Assembly (NCBI RefSeq): GCF_021491375.1
Contig: NZ_JAKEVY010000002.1
Coordinates: forward strand, 372,001 to 436,000
Source of the DNA: Flavihumibacter fluminis
GTDB lineage: Bacteria; Bacteroidota; Bacteroidia; Chitinophagales; Chitinophagaceae
Length of the DNA stretch: 64,000 bases
Direction: 5' to 3'
Part shown: positions 37,206 through 48,304 of the stretch, one piece after another
How the letters are laid out: each line of letters starts with the position of its first letter
Numbering within the stretch: the stretch's first letter is position 1
Notes under the pieces: model-generated
Told to the model about the DNA's origin: nothing
What the model saw: the letters and a program-made list of their open reading frames with translations, nothing else
Database searches by the model: none
Position numbers and translations under genes: made by a program

Positions 37206-38708
37206 TTAGAGTGCCATGGATAACATTGCATCCTTGGTTTCCAGTACAGATTGCCCCATCAGGTATTCATCCACTTTACGGGCACATTCCCTTCCTTCAC
37301 TGATCGCCCAAACCACCAGGCTTTGTCCCCTCCGCATATCACCAGCAGTAAAAACTTTGGGAATATTGGTTTGGAAGGATTTTTCTCCTGCTCTTACATT
37401 ACCTCTTTCATCCAGGTCAACACCCAATTCTTCCAATAATCCTTTATGCTGCGGGTGTAGGAATCCCATAGCGAGGAATGCTCTTTCACAGGGGATTTCC
37501 CGAACACTTCCTGCTACTTCCTTAAACTGAGAGGGGCGCCCATCTGCTCCGGAACTCCATTCCAGGTCAACTATCTGCAACGCTTTCAGGTTTCCCTGTT
37601 CATCACCAATAAAGGATTTGGTGGCAATCGCCCAATGGCGTTCACAACCTTCTTCATGGGAGGTGGAGGTTTTCAATACCATCGGATAACTTGGCCAGGG
37701 CATGAAATCCGTTCTTTGAGCAGGAGGTTTTGGTAACAGTTCAAATTGTGTTACTGAAACAGCACCCTGGCGATTGGATGTACCTACACAGTCACTACCC
37801 GTATCTCCACCACCGATTACAACTACATTTTTCCCGGTGGTCAGGATGTTTTCTCCAACAACGTTACTTTCAATTTCTTTGAATGCGAGGGGATCCGACT
37901 GATAATTGCGTTTGTTCTGCTGCTTCAGAAAGTCCATCGCAAAATGAACGCCGTTTAAATCGCGACCAGGAATCGCAAGGTCACGAGGCACAGTTGATCC
38001 GCCTGCCAGTACAATTGCGTGGTACTCTCTCAACAAATCATTCACGCGTACATTCACTCCCACATTGGAATGACATTTAAATACAACACCTTCCTCCTCC
38101 AGTAATGCCACCCGGCGCTCTACAACCCATTTCTCCAGTTTAAAATCGGGTATGCCATACCGTAAGAGCCCACCTGGCTTTTCATCCCGCTCGTATACAG
38201 TTACTTGGTGACCTGCATAGTTCAGTTGTGCAGCGGCTGCCAGTCCGGCCGGACCAGAACCAATCACAGCAACTTTTTTACCTGTTCGGAGTGTTGGCTT
38301 CTGTGGTTTTACCAGTCCTTTTTCAAAGGCGACTTCAATAATATGTTTTTCGATTTCTTCAATCGTAATGGCCGGCTGGTTAATTCCCAGTACGCAGGCA
38401 GTTTCACAAGGAGCCGGACAAATTCGTCCTGTAAACTCCGGGAAATTATTCGTGGATTTCAGAATGTCATAAGCTTCTTCCCAGTTCTTGCGATACACGG
38501 CATCATTGAATTCGGGTATCACATTTCCTAAAGGGCATCCGTTATGACAAAAAGGAATGCCACAGTTCATGCATCGCGCAGACTGTTTGTTCAGCTGCTC
38601 ATCCGAATACCGGTTGATGAATTCGTTGTAATCTTTCACACGCTCTTCTACAGGTCGCTTGCCTGGCAACTCCCGTGTGAACTCCATAAATCCGGTTGGC
38701 TTACCCAT
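37206..38708 (-). CDS. gltD: Glutamate synthase (NADPH) small subunit
   Basis: A 500-residue flavoprotein that passes electrons from NADPH to the large subunit. The N-terminal [4Fe-4S] cysteines are visible as CMNCGIPFCHNGCPLGN and CPAPCETACVLG, the FAD-binding motif as VAVIGSGPAGLAAAAQL and the NADPH-binding motif as VVVIGGGDTGSDC. It follows gltB by 77 bases, a spacer made almost wholly of purine-rich repeats on the mRNA strand, and ends before a strong terminator. Confidence 0.97.
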   Translation of the reverse strand: MGKPTGFMEFTRELPGKRPVEERVKDYNEFINRYSDEQLNKQSARCMNCGIPFCHNGCPLGNVIPEFNDAVYRKNWEEAYDILKSTNNFPEFTGRICPAPCETACVLGINQPAITIEEIEKHIIEVAFEKGLVKPQKPTLRTGKKVAVIGSGPAGLAAAAQLNYAGHQVTVYERDEKPGGLLRYGIPDFKLEKWVVERRVALLEEEGVVFKCHSNVGVNVRVNDLLREYHAIVLAGGSTVPRDLAIPGRDLNGVHFAMDFLKQQNKRNYQSDPLAFKEIESNVVGENILTTGKNVVVIGGGDTGSDCVGTSNRQGAVSVTQFELLPKPPAQRTDFMPWPSYPMVLKTSTSHEEGCERHWAIATKSFIGDEQGNLKALQIVDLEWSSGADGRPSQFKEVAGSVREIPCERAFLAMGFLHPQHKGLLEELGVDLDERGNVRAGEKSFQTNIPKVFTAGDMRRGQSLVVWAISEGRECARKVDEYLMGQSVLETKDAMLSMAL

Positions 38709-38743
38709 ATTTCTTTCTCAGTTAAGTTTTGTTATTAATTTTT

Positions 38744-38806
38744 TTCCTCCTTTCTTCCCTTCTCCTTTGTCTCCTCTTCCCTTCCTCACTTCTCACTTTT
38801 CACTTC
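38744..38806 (-). repeat. GTGAGAA / GGAGACAAA repeat block between gltB and gltD
   Basis: On the mRNA strand: GTGAAAA-GTGAGAA-GTGAGGA heptads that encode the last gltB residues and its stop codon, then GGAAGAGGAGACAAAGGAG-type purine repeats to about 38744. Same orientation relative to the upstream gene as the other blocks. Confidence 0.75.
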
Positions 38807-41800
38807 CATGCTCCTGCGCTTTTGCAACACTTTCTTGTAATCACTCGGGAACACTTTCACAAAATTCTTCAGCTGGTTCTCAAAATCAGTTAAGATGAAT
38901 TGCGCTACTGTACTTCCGGTATAGGTATAATGCTGCTGCAACAAATCTTTTAGTTGTGCGATATCCTCATCCGCAACCGGATCCAGGTCCACCATTTCCT
39001 TATTACAGAGATCAGGGAAATTTCCTTTTACATCGTAGATGAAAGCAATTCCTCCACTCATACCTGCAGCAAAGTTTCTTCCAGTGTCTCCCAGTATCAC
39101 AACTGTACCTCCGGTCATGTATTCACAACCATGATCACCAACTCCTTCCACAACTGCTGTTGCGCCTGAATTTCTTACCGCAAATCGCTCACCCGCTTTA
39201 CCGCGAATGAATGAAATACCGGAAGTAGCGCCATAAAATGCTACGTTACCAATGATGATGTTTTCCTCCGGAACAAAACTTGCCTGCAGAGATGGATATA
39301 CCACCAGTTTCGCACCGCTTAATCCCTTTCCAAAATAATCATTGGCATCTCCTTCCAGTTCGAGTGTTACTCCTTTTGTATTGAACGCTCCAAAACTTTG
39401 TCCGGCTGTTCCGGTAAACTTGAAATGAATGGTATCGTCCGGTAACCCTTCTTCTTTGTACTTCTTCGAAATCTCATTGGACAGAATGGTGCCAATGGTA
39501 CGATCCGTATTCTTCACATCAAATGCCGCAAATACTTTCTGCTGGCTTTCCAGTGCTGGTTTAGCTGCTTCCAGCAATTTCCAGTCGAGCACATTGCTCA
39601 ACCCATGATCCTGTTCTTCCATTTTGTACAAACCTGTGTAACGTGACGCAGGTTCCTTATACAATACAGGAGAGAGATCGAGGCCTTTGTATTTCCAATG
39701 TGTTACATCTGTTTTTGCTTCCAGGAAATCTACTTGTCCCACCATTTCATTGATGGTTCTGAATCCAAGCTCTGCCATGATCTCTCTCAGATCTTCTGTG
39801 ATAAAGCGGAAGAAATTCACCACATGATCCGCATTTCCGGTGAAACGTTTTCTGAGCTCGGGGTCCTGGGTAGCAACACCAACCGGACAAGTATTCAAAT
39901 GACACTTACGCATCATGATACAACCTTCCACAACAAGTGCTGCAGTTGCAATGCCCCATTCTTCCGCACCTAATAAAGTTGCTATCGCGATGTCGCGACC
40001 TGTACGCATCTGCCCGTCTGCCTGCAATACCACGCGACTCCTGAGTTTATTTTTCAGCAGGGTCTGGTGCGATTCAGCCAACCCCAGTTCCCAGGGTAAA
40101 CCTGCATGTTTGATGGAGCTGATAGGAGAGGCCCCTGTTCCGCCATCGTGACCAGCAATCAGAATTACATCCGCTTTTGCTTTGGCTACACCGGCTGCAA
40201 TGGTTCCAACACCTGCTTTACTTACCAGCTTCACACTGATGCGTGCCGCACGGTTGGAATTTTTCAGGTCATAAATCAGCTGCGCCAGATCTTCGATACT
40301 GTAGATATCGTGATGCGGTGGTGGTGAAATCAATCCTACACCCGGAGTAGAGTGACGAACCTTGCCGATCCATTCATCTACTTTATGTCCGGGTAATTGG
40401 CCACCTTCTCCCGGCTTGGCACCCTGCGCCATTTTAATCTGTAATTCATCTGCCATGGTGAGGTAGTAGCTGGTCACACCAAAACGACCGGATGCTACCT
40501 GCTTGATCGCACTGCGCATGGAGTCTCCATTGGCCATGGGCTCATAACGCAATACATCTTCACCACCTTCTCCGGTATTGGATTTAGCACCAATGCGGTT
40601 CATCGCAATAGCCAGGGTGGAATGTGCTTCGTGTGAAATGGATCCGAAACTCATTGCTCCAGTTGCAAATCGTTTCATGATGCTTTCTGCAGGTTCAACT
40701 TCGTCAATGGAAATAGACGGACGATTGGTTTTAAACTGCAACTGGCTTCTGAGTGTGGCGGCTTTTACGCTTTGATCATTTACCAGCTTCGCATATTTTT
40801 TGTAAGTCGCATAATCATTCATCTTGGTTGAATACTGCAACAAGTGAATGGTTTGCGGATTGAATAAATGGAATTCTCCTTTGCGCTTCCATTGGTAAAC
40901 ACCACCAACCGGCAGACGATCCACAGGAATTTCTTTTTTACTGAACGCAAGGAAATGTTTGGCTAATGCTTCTCTTGCGATTTCATCCAGCCCCATTCCT
41001 TCAATGCGGGATGTGGCACCGGTGAAGTATTTTTCAACTACTGTTTTATTCAGGCCGATAATTTCAAAGATCTGTGCACCCTGGTAAGATTGCAGGGTAG
41101 AGATTCCCATTTTAGAGAAGACTTTCAACAGTCCTTCATTAACCGCTTTGATATAATTTTTCTTGAGCTGATCCGGATCCAGGCTGGTTTCCAGCTTGCC
41201 ATTCAGTCGCAGATCACGAATGGTGGACAATGCCAGGTAGGGGTTAATCGCAGTAGCGCCAAATCCAATCAAACAGGCGAAATGATGTACTTCCCATACA
41301 TCGCCGGCTTCTACTACCAATCCTACTTGTCCACGTAATCCTTTTCTTATCAGGTGATGATGAATCGCTGCAGTGGCCAGCAAAGAAGGAATGGGAGCGT
41401 GATCCGAATCAATCGCACGGTCAGAAAGTATCAGTACTTCAAATCCATCCTGTGCAGCATCTACTGCATAGCGGCAGATACGATCCAATGCTTTCTGCAG
41501 TGATCCGGGTTTGCCATCGGCGCGGAAATAACATTGCAGGGTTTTGGCCTGAAATACGCCGGTATCAATACTTCTGATTTTTTCCAGTTCATGATTGTTG
41601 AGTACCGGATGTTTCAATGCAACACTATGCGCGGCCAGTGGTTCTTCTGTCAGCAGGTTGCCATTGTTACCTACAAAGGTGGCGAGTGACATTACCAGTC
41701 GCTCACGAATTGGATCAATTGGCGGATTGGTTACCTGAGCAAACAGTTGTTTGAAATAACTGCTGAGGTGTTGCGGCTGATCACTTAATATCGCAAGTGG

Positions 41801-43306
41801 GGTATCAGTACCCATTGAACCTACTGGCTCTTTGCCATCTATTGCCATGGGTGCAATGATGGTTTCAAGATCTTCCGTAGAATAACCAAAAGCTTTCTGG
41901 TATTTGAATACCTGGTCGTGTTCCAGGTGAGTAAACAATACTCTTGGCTCCGGCAATTCTTCCAGGCGGATCTTATATTTATTCAACCAATCTCCATAAG
42001 GTTTCTGAGAGCAGATCTGTTCTTTTAATTCGGTATCACTGATGATGCGGCCCTGTTCCATATCCACCACGAACATCTTACCTGGCTGCAGACGACCCTT
42101 TTCTATTACGATGGAAGGATCCACTGGCAATGCTCCGGTTTCAGAAGCCATGATTACACGATCATCATTGGTAACGCAGTAGCGGGAGGGGCGAAGACCA
42201 TTCCGGTCGAGCGTAGCACCAATAATTTTTCCATCTGTGAAAGAGATAGAAGCAGGACCATCCCAGGGTTCCATAAAGGAAGCATGGAACTCATAAAATG
42301 CTTTTTTAACAGGATCCATGCTCTCGTTGCCATCCCATGCTTCGGGAATCAGCATCATCATTACATGTGGTAATGAACGACCTGATAAAGTCAGCAATTC
42401 GATCATATTATCCAGGCAGGCGGAATCTGATTGTCCATCTGTTACGATAGGCAGCAGCAGATCCATTTCCTCCTTGGTAAAGTAGGGAGATGTAAATCCT
42501 TTTTCATTGGTGCGAAGCCAGTTCAGGTTACCCTGCACTGTATTGATTTCACCATTGTGCGCGATAAAGCGGAAAGGCTGTGCCAGCTTCCAGGAAGGGA
42601 ACGTGTTGGTGGCAAAACGGGAGTGCACCAGGCCGAAAGCACTCACCAGTCTTTTGTCATTCAGGTCGGGGAAATAGCCTCGTACCTGGTTACTGGTAAG
42701 CTGCCCTTTATAAACTACAGTTTTGTAGGAAAGCGATGCAATGTAAAATCCGATAGCATCTTTCTTCACTGTATTGTTGATGGTATGGCTGGCGTAATTA
42801 CGCAGGATAAAGAGTTTGCGTTCGAACTCATCCGGGTTGTTGATATGATCCGGACATGCAATGAATACATGCTCCATTTCCGGTTCCACACTTAAGGCGG
42901 TTGCACCAATTCCCTCTGTATTCACCGGTACCTTACGGTAACCAATAATTTCAAGTCCGAGTTTTTCTGCTGCCCGGTTGAAGATATCTCTACACTCTTC
43001 ACGCAGGCGGATTTCCCTTGGGAAGAATAAAACACCTACACCATAGCGGCCGAAGGAGGGGAGATGAAATCCCAGTTTCACACACTCATCAAAATAAAAT
43101 TCGTGCGGTACCTGGATCATGATACCAGCGCCATCGCCGGTATTGGCTTCACAGCCGCAGGCACCCCGATGCTCCATATTTTCCAATACGGTAAGTGCAT
43201 CCGAAATGATTTGATGAGATTTGTTGCTCTTGATGTTTGCCACAAAACCGATCCCACATGCGTCACGCTCAAAAGAGGGATGGTATAAACCCTGGTTGCT
43301 TGCCAT
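38786..43306 (-). CDS. gltB: Glutamate synthase large subunit
   Basis: A 1506-residue enzyme that forms two glutamates from glutamine and 2-oxoglutarate. The N-terminal glutaminase of Ntn type is made as a propeptide, with the catalytic cysteine at residue 17 ([12 protein letters not shown]). The central and FMN-binding synthase domains follow ([25 protein letters not shown]), with the [3Fe-4S] cysteines in [12 protein letters not shown] and a C-terminal beta-helix ([17 protein letters not shown]). The last seven residues, MEVKSEK, are encoded by the purine heptad repeat. First gene of gltBD. Confidence 0.98.
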   Translation of the reverse strand: MASNQGLYHPSFERDACGIGFVANIKSNKSHQIISDALTVLENMEHRGACGCEANTGDGAGIMIQVPHEFYFDECVKLGFHLPSFGRYGVGVLFFPREIRLREECRDIFNRAAEKLGLEIIGYRKVPVNTEGIGATALSVEPEMEHVFIACPDHINNPDEFERKLFILRNYASHTINNTVKKDAIGFYIASLSYKTVVYKGQLTSNQVRGYFPDLNDKRLVSAFGLVHSRFATNTFPSWKLAQPFRFIAHNGEINTVQGNLNWLRTNEKGFTSPYFTKEEMDLLLPIVTDGQSDSACLDNMIELLTLSGRSLPHVMMMLIPEAWDGNESMDPVKKAFYEFHASFMEPWDGPASISFTDGKIIGATLDRNGLRPSRYCVTNDDRVIMASETGALPVDPSIVIEKGRLQPGKMFVVDMEQGRIISDTELKEQICSQKPYGDWLNKYKIRLEELPEPRVLFTHLEHDQVFKYQKAFGYSTEDLETIIAPMAIDGKEPVGSMGTDTPLAILSDQPQHLSSYFKQLFAQVTNPPIDPIRERLVMSLATFVGNNGNLLTEEPLAAHSVALKHPVLNNHELEKIRSIDTGVFQAKTLQCYFRADGKPGSLQKALDRICRYAVDAAQDGFEVLILSDRAIDSDHAPIPSLLATAAIHHHLIRKGLRGQVGLVVEAGDVWEVHHFACLIGFGATAINPYLALSTIRDLRLNGKLETSLDPDQLKKNYIKAVNEGLLKVFSKMGISTLQSYQGAQIFEIIGLNKTVVEKYFTGATSRIEGMGLDEIAREALAKHFLAFSKKEIPVDRLPVGGVYQWKRKGEFHLFNPQTIHLLQYSTKMNDYATYKKYAKLVNDQSVKAATLRSQLQFKTNRPSISIDEVEPAESIMKRFATGAMSFGSISHEAHSTLAIAMNRIGAKSNTGEGGEDVLRYEPMANGDSMRSAIKQVASGRFGVTSYYLTMADELQIKMAQGAKPGEGGQLPGHKVDEWIGKVRHSTPGVGLISPPPHHDIYSIEDLAQLIYDLKNSNRAARISVKLVSKAGVGTIAAGVAKAKADVILIAGHDGGTGASPISSIKHAGLPWELGLAESHQTLLKNKLRSRVVLQADGQMRTGRDIAIATLLGAEEWGIATAALVVEGCIMMRKCHLNTCPVGVATQDPELRKRFTGNADHVVNFFRFITEDLREIMAELGFRTINEMVGQVDFLEAKTDVTHWKYKGLDLSPVLYKEPASRYTGLYKMEEQDHGLSNVLDWKLLEAAKPALESQQKVFAAFDVKNTDRTIGTILSNEISKKYKEEGLPDDTIHFKFTGTAGQSFGAFNTKGVTLELEGDANDYFGKGLSGAKLVVYPSLQASFVPEENIIIGNVAFYGATSGISFIRGKAGERFAVRNSGATAVVEGVGDHGCEYMTGGTVVILGDTGRNFAAGMSGGIAFIYDVKGNFPDLCNKEMVDLDPVADEDIAQLKDLLQQHYTYTGSTVAQFILTDFENQLKNFVKVFPSDYKKVLQKRRSMEVKSEK

Positions 43307-43413
43307 CGTTGATAATGCAGTTTAGAAAATTTTCAATAAAAAATACCTTCTGTTAGACAGAATTAATTATATGCAGCAAGCAAGGCTATGAATATACAAC
43401 AAAATATGAATAT

Positions 43414-44604
43414 TCAGACGAGGTATCCAAAAAGATTATCGTCTTTATTCAATTCTGTGTAATTGATATGGTACTGCTGCATATTTTTCAGCAGGATATG
43501 GTAATCTGTCGGGCTTTTAAGTTCTATTCCTACCAATGCTGGCCCGGTTTCTTTGTTGTGTTTCTGGATGTATTCGAACCGGGTTATATCATCTGATGGT
43601 CCCAGGACAAAATTTACAAATTCTTTCAATGCGCCGGGGCGCTGTGCAAAACGGATGAGGAAATAATGTTTGAGTCCCTCGTATTGGAGGGCTCTCTCCT
43701 TAATTTCCTGCATTCTGTCAATATCGTTGTTGCTGCCGGATACAATGCAAACCACCTTTTTTCCCTGTATCTGGTCGGCATATTGGTCCAGGGCAGCGAT
43801 CGAGAGGGCTCCGGCAGGTTCTACCACGATGGCATCCTCGTTGTACAGCTTCAGGATTTCCGCGCAAACCCTTCCTTCCGGTACCAGCAGCATATCCGTT
43901 AATACTTCCTGGCAGATGGGGAAGGTCTTTTCACCCACTCGTTTCACTGCAGCACCATCCACAAATCGTTCGATGTTGTCGAGGGTTACAGGTTCGCCTG
44001 CTTTAAGTGCCTGGTACATGGAGGGAGCTCCTTCCGGCTCCACCCCAATTATTTGAGTGGCGGGGGCATAAATCTGGAGATACTTGCCTACACCTGCGGA
44101 AAGGCCACCACCTCCCACGGGGATAAAAACAAAATCTGGATCGTTCAGCTCTTCCAGGATTTCAACGCCTACTGTTCCCTGTCCCTCTATGATGCGCTCA
44201 TCATCAAAGGGTGGAATAAATACCATTTCATTGGCCTCCGTATAAGCTTTGGCTGCAGTTGCGCAGTCGTCGAAGGTATCTCCGGTCAGGCGTACTTCTA
44301 TCCAGTCTTCCCCAAACATTTTTGTCTGGCTGACTTTCTGATTGGGGGTTATGATGGGCATGAAAACCACACCCTTTACTTTTAGCTGTTTGCAACTGAA
44401 TGCAAATCCCTGGGCATGGTTGCCGGCACTGGCGCAAACCACTCCTTTGCGAAGTTGTTCCTGCGGCAGGCTGCTCATCATGTTGTAAGCTCCTCTCAAC
44501 TTATAACTTCTCACTACCTGCAGGTCTTCCCTTTTCAGGTAGACATGACAGTTATACCGCCGCGATAAATTGGCGTTATAGGTCAGCGGTGTTTTTTTAA
44601 TCAC
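43414..44604 (-). CDS. ilvA: Threonine ammonia-lyase (threonine dehydratase)
   Basis: A PLP enzyme that makes 2-oxobutanoate from threonine, the entry to isoleucine. The PLP-lysine motif is VRSYKLRGAYNMM; SAGNHAQGFAF and GGGGLSAGVGKY are further fold-II motifs, and a single ACT-like regulatory part lies at the C-terminus (HYFLIRFAQRPGALKEFV). The first standard start is a GTG at 44604, but the same frame continues upstream to a stop at 44673 and encodes SILDFHKAAHRLKK, the conserved first helix of the family. The true start is therefore probably upstream at a non-standard codon such as ATT 44658. Last gene of ilvDBNCA, separated from ilvC by a hairpin of repeats. Confidence 0.93.
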   Translation of the reverse strand: MIKKTPLTYNANLSRRYNCHVYLKREDLQVVRSYKLRGAYNMMSSLPQEQLRKGVVCASAGNHAQGFAFSCKQLKVKGVVFMPIITPNQKVSQTKMFGEDWIEVRLTGDTFDDCATAAKAYTEANEMVFIPPFDDERIIEGQGTVGVEILEELNDPDFVFIPVGGGGLSAGVGKYLQIYAPATQIIGVEPEGAPSMYQALKAGEPVTLDNIERFVDGAAVKRVGEKTFPICQEVLTDMLLVPEGRVCAEILKLYNEDAIVVEPAGALSIAALDQYADQIQGKKVVCIVSGSNNDIDRMQEIKERALQYEGLKHYFLIRFAQRPGALKEFVNFVLGPSDDITRFEYIQKHNKETGPALVGIELKSPTDYHILLKNMQQYHINYTELNKDDNLFGYLV

Positions 44605-44674
44605 CTTCTTCAGGCGATGCGCTGCTTTGTGAAAGTCGAGTATGGAGTTAACTTGAATGACTATGAATTTTTAA

Positions 44675-44743
44675 GTGAGATGTGAAATGTGAGACGTGAA
44701 ATGTGAGATGTTCTTCTGACGTCTCACATCTCACGTCTCACGT
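44675..44743 (-). repeat. Repeat-built hairpin between ilvC and ilvA
   Basis: Arm one (44687-44710) and arm two (44719-44743) are inverted GTGAGAC/GTGAGAT heptads. About 24 positions pair, and the few differences are T for C, which keep G-U pairs on one strand. The loop is 8 bases. No T-run follows, so it is more likely an mRNA processing or stability element than a terminator. Confidence 0.75.
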
Positions 44744-44746
44744 ATT

Positions 44747-45799
44747 TTACTTTGCCTGATTTTCCGGTCGCAGACTCCGTACGGTTTTACCAGCCTGCCA
44801 CATTTCACTCTCCCGAAGTTCTTTCAGTTCTTCTTCCAGTTTCTCGCGATAGTCGGGCTGACTGTTGGAATCGATAGAACGCTGTGATTCTTTTCCGGTT
44901 GCCACGCTTTCGTACAGTTCTTTGAATACAGGTGCTGTTGCATCTCTGAATTTTTTCCACCAGTCGAGTGCACCACGCTGAGCAGTAGTAGAACAGTTGG
45001 CGTACATCCAGTCCATTCCGTTTTCAGCAACCAGTGGCATCAGTGATTGTGTCAATTCTTCCACCGTTTCATTGAATGCTTCAGAAGGAGTATGGCCTTT
45101 ATCACGCAATACCTGGTATTGTGCTGCAAAGATCCCCTGGATAGCACCCATCAGGGTTCCTCTTTCACCAGTCAGATCAGAGTATACTTCTTTTTTGAAA
45201 TCTGTTTCAAACAGGTAACCGCTTCCTACAGCAATACCCAATGCAATTACACGGTCTTTTGCTTTACCGGTTGCATCCTGGTAGATGGCATAAGAGCTGT
45301 TCAAACCACGACCCTGCAGGAACATCCGACGCAGGGAGGTACCACTTCCTTTCGGAGCTACCAGGAATACGTCTACATCAGCAGGAGGAATAATTCCAGT
45401 TTGCTCATTAAATGTAATTCCGAAGCCGTGAGAGAAGTAAAGGGCTTTCCCTGGAGTCAGGTGTTTTTTCACCGTTGGCCACAGTGCGATCTGTGCTGCA
45501 TCACTCAGCAGGTAACAGATGATGGTGCCACGCTCCAGCGCTTCTTCAATTTCAAACAGGGTTTCACCGGGAACAAATCCATCAGCGATTGCCTTGTCCC
45601 AGGTCTTGGAATTCTTACGCTGACCAACAATAACATTGATGCCATTGTCGCGCTGGTTCAATGCCTGACCAGGACCCTGAACACCGTATCCAATTACTGC
45701 TACGGTTTCATTTTTCAATACTTCCTGTGCTTTTGACAGGGGAAACTCTTCCCTCGTTACTACATTCTCCTCAACTCCTCCGAAATTTAATTTTGCCAT
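44747..45799 (-). CDS. ilvC: Ketol-acid reductoisomerase (class I)
   Basis: A 350-residue enzyme that isomerises and reduces acetolactate or acetohydroxybutyrate. The N-terminal Rossmann motif VAVIGYGVQGPGQALN and cofactor loop VGQRKNSKTWDKA are followed by the knotted C-terminal domain with Mg-binding acidic residues (SDLTGERGTLMGAIQGIFAA, then the EAFNETVEELTQSL helix). Its length corresponds to the short class I type. It lies in the ilv operon between ilvN and ilvA; both flanking spacers are composed of heptad repeats. Confidence 0.97.
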   Translation of the reverse strand: MAKLNFGGVEENVVTREEFPLSKAQEVLKNETVAVIGYGVQGPGQALNQRDNGINVIVGQRKNSKTWDKAIADGFVPGETLFEIEEALERGTIICYLLSDAAQIALWPTVKKHLTPGKALYFSHGFGITFNEQTGIIPPADVDVFLVAPKGSGTSLRRMFLQGRGLNSSYAIYQDATGKAKDRVIALGIAVGSGYLFETDFKKEVYSDLTGERGTLMGAIQGIFAAQYQVLRDKGHTPSEAFNETVEELTQSLMPLVAENGMDWMYANCSTTAQRGALDWWKKFRDATAPVFKELYESVATGKESQRSIDSNSQPDYREKLEEELKELRESEMWQAGKTVRSLRPENQAK

Positions 45800-45850
45800 G
45801 ATTTAAATTGATTAAGAAATTTTACGGTTGCTTGTTATATATTGATTTTT

Positions 45851-45882
45851 TTCGTCTCACGTCTCACATCTCACGTCTCACA
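45851..45882 (-). repeat. GTGAGAC heptads at the ilvN stop codon
   Basis: Four heptads (GTGAGAC, GTGAGAT, GTGAGAC, GTGAGAC) on the mRNA strand. The ilvN stop TGA is part of the first one (ATGTGAGAC). Confidence 0.8.
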
Positions 45883-46468
45883 TGGTAAACACCTCATCCT
45901 GCTTATCCAAATACTCATTCTCCACCACTTCCTCACTCGGTTCCTGCGCTTCAAATTCTCTCAGCTTTTCATGGAATCCACTGCTCGCTTTAATAATCGC
46001 TACGCGTGCACTTCTCACAAACTCGATTAAACCATATGGTTCCAATACATTGATGAGTTTGTCGGTTTCTTCGCGGTGACCGGTTGTCTCAAATACAGTA
46101 TAGTCTTTCCGGATTACTACGGCACGTGCGCCATACTCTCTTAAGAGACGCTCTACTTTTACTTTTTCCGCAATCTCATCCGTAGATACTTTATACAGTG
46201 CCAGTTCCTGCCAGATGAGTTCTTCGTTATTGTTGTAGTAGGCCTTCAATACTTCCACCTGCTTTTCAATCTGGCGCACCAGTTTTTTCACCACCTCTTC
46301 AGTTTCATGTATCACAATAGTAAAGCGATGAATTCCCTCCACTTCAGAGGGCGAAGTATTCAGGCTCTCAACATTGATTTTTCTCCTGGAGAACATGATG
46401 GCGATCCGGTTCAGCAACCCGATCTGGTTCTCCGTATATACTGTTATGGTAAATTCTTGTTTGGTCAT
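45878..46468 (-). CDS. ilvN: Acetolactate synthase small (regulatory) subunit
   Basis: A 196-residue protein with an N-terminal ACT domain (TVYTENQIGLLNRIAIMFSR, then KINVESLNTSPSEVEGIHRF) and a second C-terminal regulatory domain, as in IlvN/IlvH of normal length. It binds IlvB and gives valine feedback. Its stop codon lies within the first GTGAGAC heptad of the spacer to ilvC. Confidence 0.96.
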   Translation of the reverse strand: MTKQEFTITVYTENQIGLLNRIAIMFSRRKINVESLNTSPSEVEGIHRFTIVIHETEEVVKKLVRQIEKQVEVLKAYYNNNEELIWQELALYKVSTDEIAEKVKVERLLREYGARAVVIRKDYTVFETTGHREETDKLINVLEPYGLIEFVRSARVAIIKASSGFHEKLREFEAQEPSEEVVENEYLDKQDEVFTM

Positions 46469-46497
46469 CGTTTGTTGTTTTTGAAATCAATTTATCT

Positions 46498-46567
46498 CTC
46501 TTCCCTTCTCCCTTCTCCATTCCCCCGTCTCCCGTCTCCCTTTTCACGTCTCACGTCTGACGTCTCA
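46498..46567 (-). repeat. GTGAGAC / GGGAGAC heptad block between ilvB and ilvN
   Basis: About ten heptads on the mRNA strand running from the ilvB stop: GTGAGAC, GTCAGAC, GTGAGAC, GTGAAAA, GGGAGAC, GGGAGAC, GGGGGAA, TGGAGAA, GGGAGAA. The ilvB stop TGA is within the first unit. This block shows the transition from GTGAGAC to GGGAGAC units within one array. Confidence 0.8.
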
Positions 46568-48304
46568 CTTAAGTCTAATCTCCGCCACACTGCAACCCTG
46601 CGGTACCATTGGGAATACATTGTTTTCCTTACCTACCATTACTTCCAGCAGATAAGCGCCCTTGTGGTTCAGCATGGTTGATAGCGCTTCCTTCAGGTCT
46701 TTTCTTTCACGAACGCTGTTGCCATCTATGTGATATCCTTTGGCTACCTGTACAAAATCCGGACTCGTAATATTCACAAATGAATACCGGCGATCATGGA
46801 AAAGCTGTTGCCACTGACGTACCATTCCCAGGAACTCATTATTCAGGATCAGGATTTTTACATCCACATCAAACTGCATGATGGTTCCCAATTCCTGGAG
46901 TGTCATCTGGAAACCGCCATCACCGATTACTGCAACTACTGTTCTTTTGGGATCACCATATTTTGCTCCAATGGCAGCGGGCAATGCAAAGCCCATGGTT
47001 CCCAATCCACCCGAGGTTACATTGCTCTTGGTTTGATTGTAGTTGGCATATCTGCAGGCTACCATCTGGTGCTGACCAACATCTGTTACGATGATCGCAT
47101 CACCACCTGTTAATTCATTCAGGGTATTGATCACTTCACCCATGGTTAATACCTCTCCGGTTGGATGCAACTCGGGCTGGATGCATTGCTCCTGCTCCTG
47201 CTGCGCATAGTCACGGAAACGCTGTAACCATTGAGGATATACTTTGGGTTCAATCAATTCCGTCAGCATAGGAAGTGTCTCCTTACAATCGCCCCATACC
47301 GGAACAGTTGTCTTCACGTTTTTATCAATCTCTGCCGGATCAATATCAAGATGGATTACTTTCGCCTGCTTGGCATATTTATCCAGCCGGCCGGTTACCC
47401 TATCATCAAAGCGCATACCCACGGCAATCAATACATCACATTCATTGGTCAGTACATTCGGGCCATAGTTGCCATGCATTCCCAGCATTCCAACTCCAAG
47501 CGGATGATCTGTTGGGATAGCACTCATGCCCATGATGGTCCAGGCAGATGGTATTCCAGCTTTTTCTATAAAGGCAATGAATTCTTTCTCCGCTTTGCCC
47601 AGGATCACACCCTGACCAAAAATCACAAAGGGCTGTTTTGCTTCGTTGATTAATGCAGCTGCCTGCTCAATATATTCTTTGCGCACATTGGGTTTCGGGC
47701 GATAGCTACGGATATGATCACACTTTTTGTAGCCTTCATACTCAAACAACTGCAACTGCGCATTTTTGGTGATATCGATCAGCACCGGACCAGGGCGACC
47801 GGTTCTTGCGATGTAAAATGCCTTTGCCAGTACAGCAGGAATTTCTGCTGCATCCGTTACCTGGTAATTCCATTTGGTTACAGGAGTAGTGATATTGATT
47901 ACATCTGTTTCCTGAAAGGCATCTGTCCCAAGCAGGTGTGCAAATACCTGTCCTGTTATAGCTACCACGGGAGTAGAGTCAATCATTGCATCTGCCAATC
48001 CTGTTACCAGGTTGGTTGCACCCGGACCGCTGGTTGCAAATACAACTCCTACATCACCAGATGTACGTGCATATCCCTGGGCAGCATGTATACCTCCCTG
48101 TTCGTGACGTACCAGGATATGTTCCAGTTGATCACTATAATCATAAAGTGCATCGTATATGGGCATGATAGCCCCACCGGGATAACCAAATATGGTTTTC
48201 ACACCTTCCGCAATTAATGCTTCCAGTACAGCTTTCGAACCACTAATGGTCTCAGTCTTCGTCGGTAACGCAGCCTTCTGCGGCTGACTTAACGTGCTTT
48301 GCAT
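46565..48304 (-). CDS. ilvB: Acetolactate synthase large (catalytic) subunit
   Basis: A 579-residue thiamine-diphosphate enzyme that condenses pyruvate with pyruvate or 2-oxobutanoate. The catalytic-glutamate region [15 protein letters not shown] differs from the usual family text only slightly; [15 protein letters not shown] carries the conserved glutamate. The TPP/Mg motif is [18 protein letters not shown] followed by [12 protein letters not shown]. The only start codon before the conserved domain is the ATG at 48304, which lies inside ilvD, giving a 53-base overlap and implying translational coupling. Confidence 0.97.
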   Translation of the reverse strand: MQSTLSQPQKAALPTKTETISGSKAVLEALIAEGVKTIFGYPGGAIMPIYDALYDYSDQLEHILVRHEQGGIHAAQGYARTSGDVGVVFATSGPGATNLVTGLADAMIDSTPVVAITGQVFAHLLGTDAFQETDVINITTPVTKWNYQVTDAAEIPAVLAKAFYIARTGRPGPVLIDITKNAQLQLFEYEGYKKCDHIRSYRPKPNVRKEYIEQAAALINEAKQPFVIFGQGVILGKAEKEFIAFIEKAGIPSAWTIMGMSAIPTDHPLGVGMLGMHGNYGPNVLTNECDVLIAVGMRFDDRVTGRLDKYAKQAKVIHLDIDPAEIDKNVKTTVPVWGDCKETLPMLTELIEPKVYPQWLQRFRDYAQQEQEQCIQPELHPTGEVLTMGEVINTLNELTGGDAIIVTDVGQHQMVACRYANYNQTKSNVTSGGLGTMGFALPAAIGAKYGDPKRTVVAVIGDGGFQMTLQELGTIMQFDVDVKILILNNEFLGMVRQWQQLFHDRRYSFVNITSPDFVQVAKGYHIDGNSVRERKDLKEALSTMLNHKGAYLLEVMVGKENNVFPMVPQGCSVAEIRLK

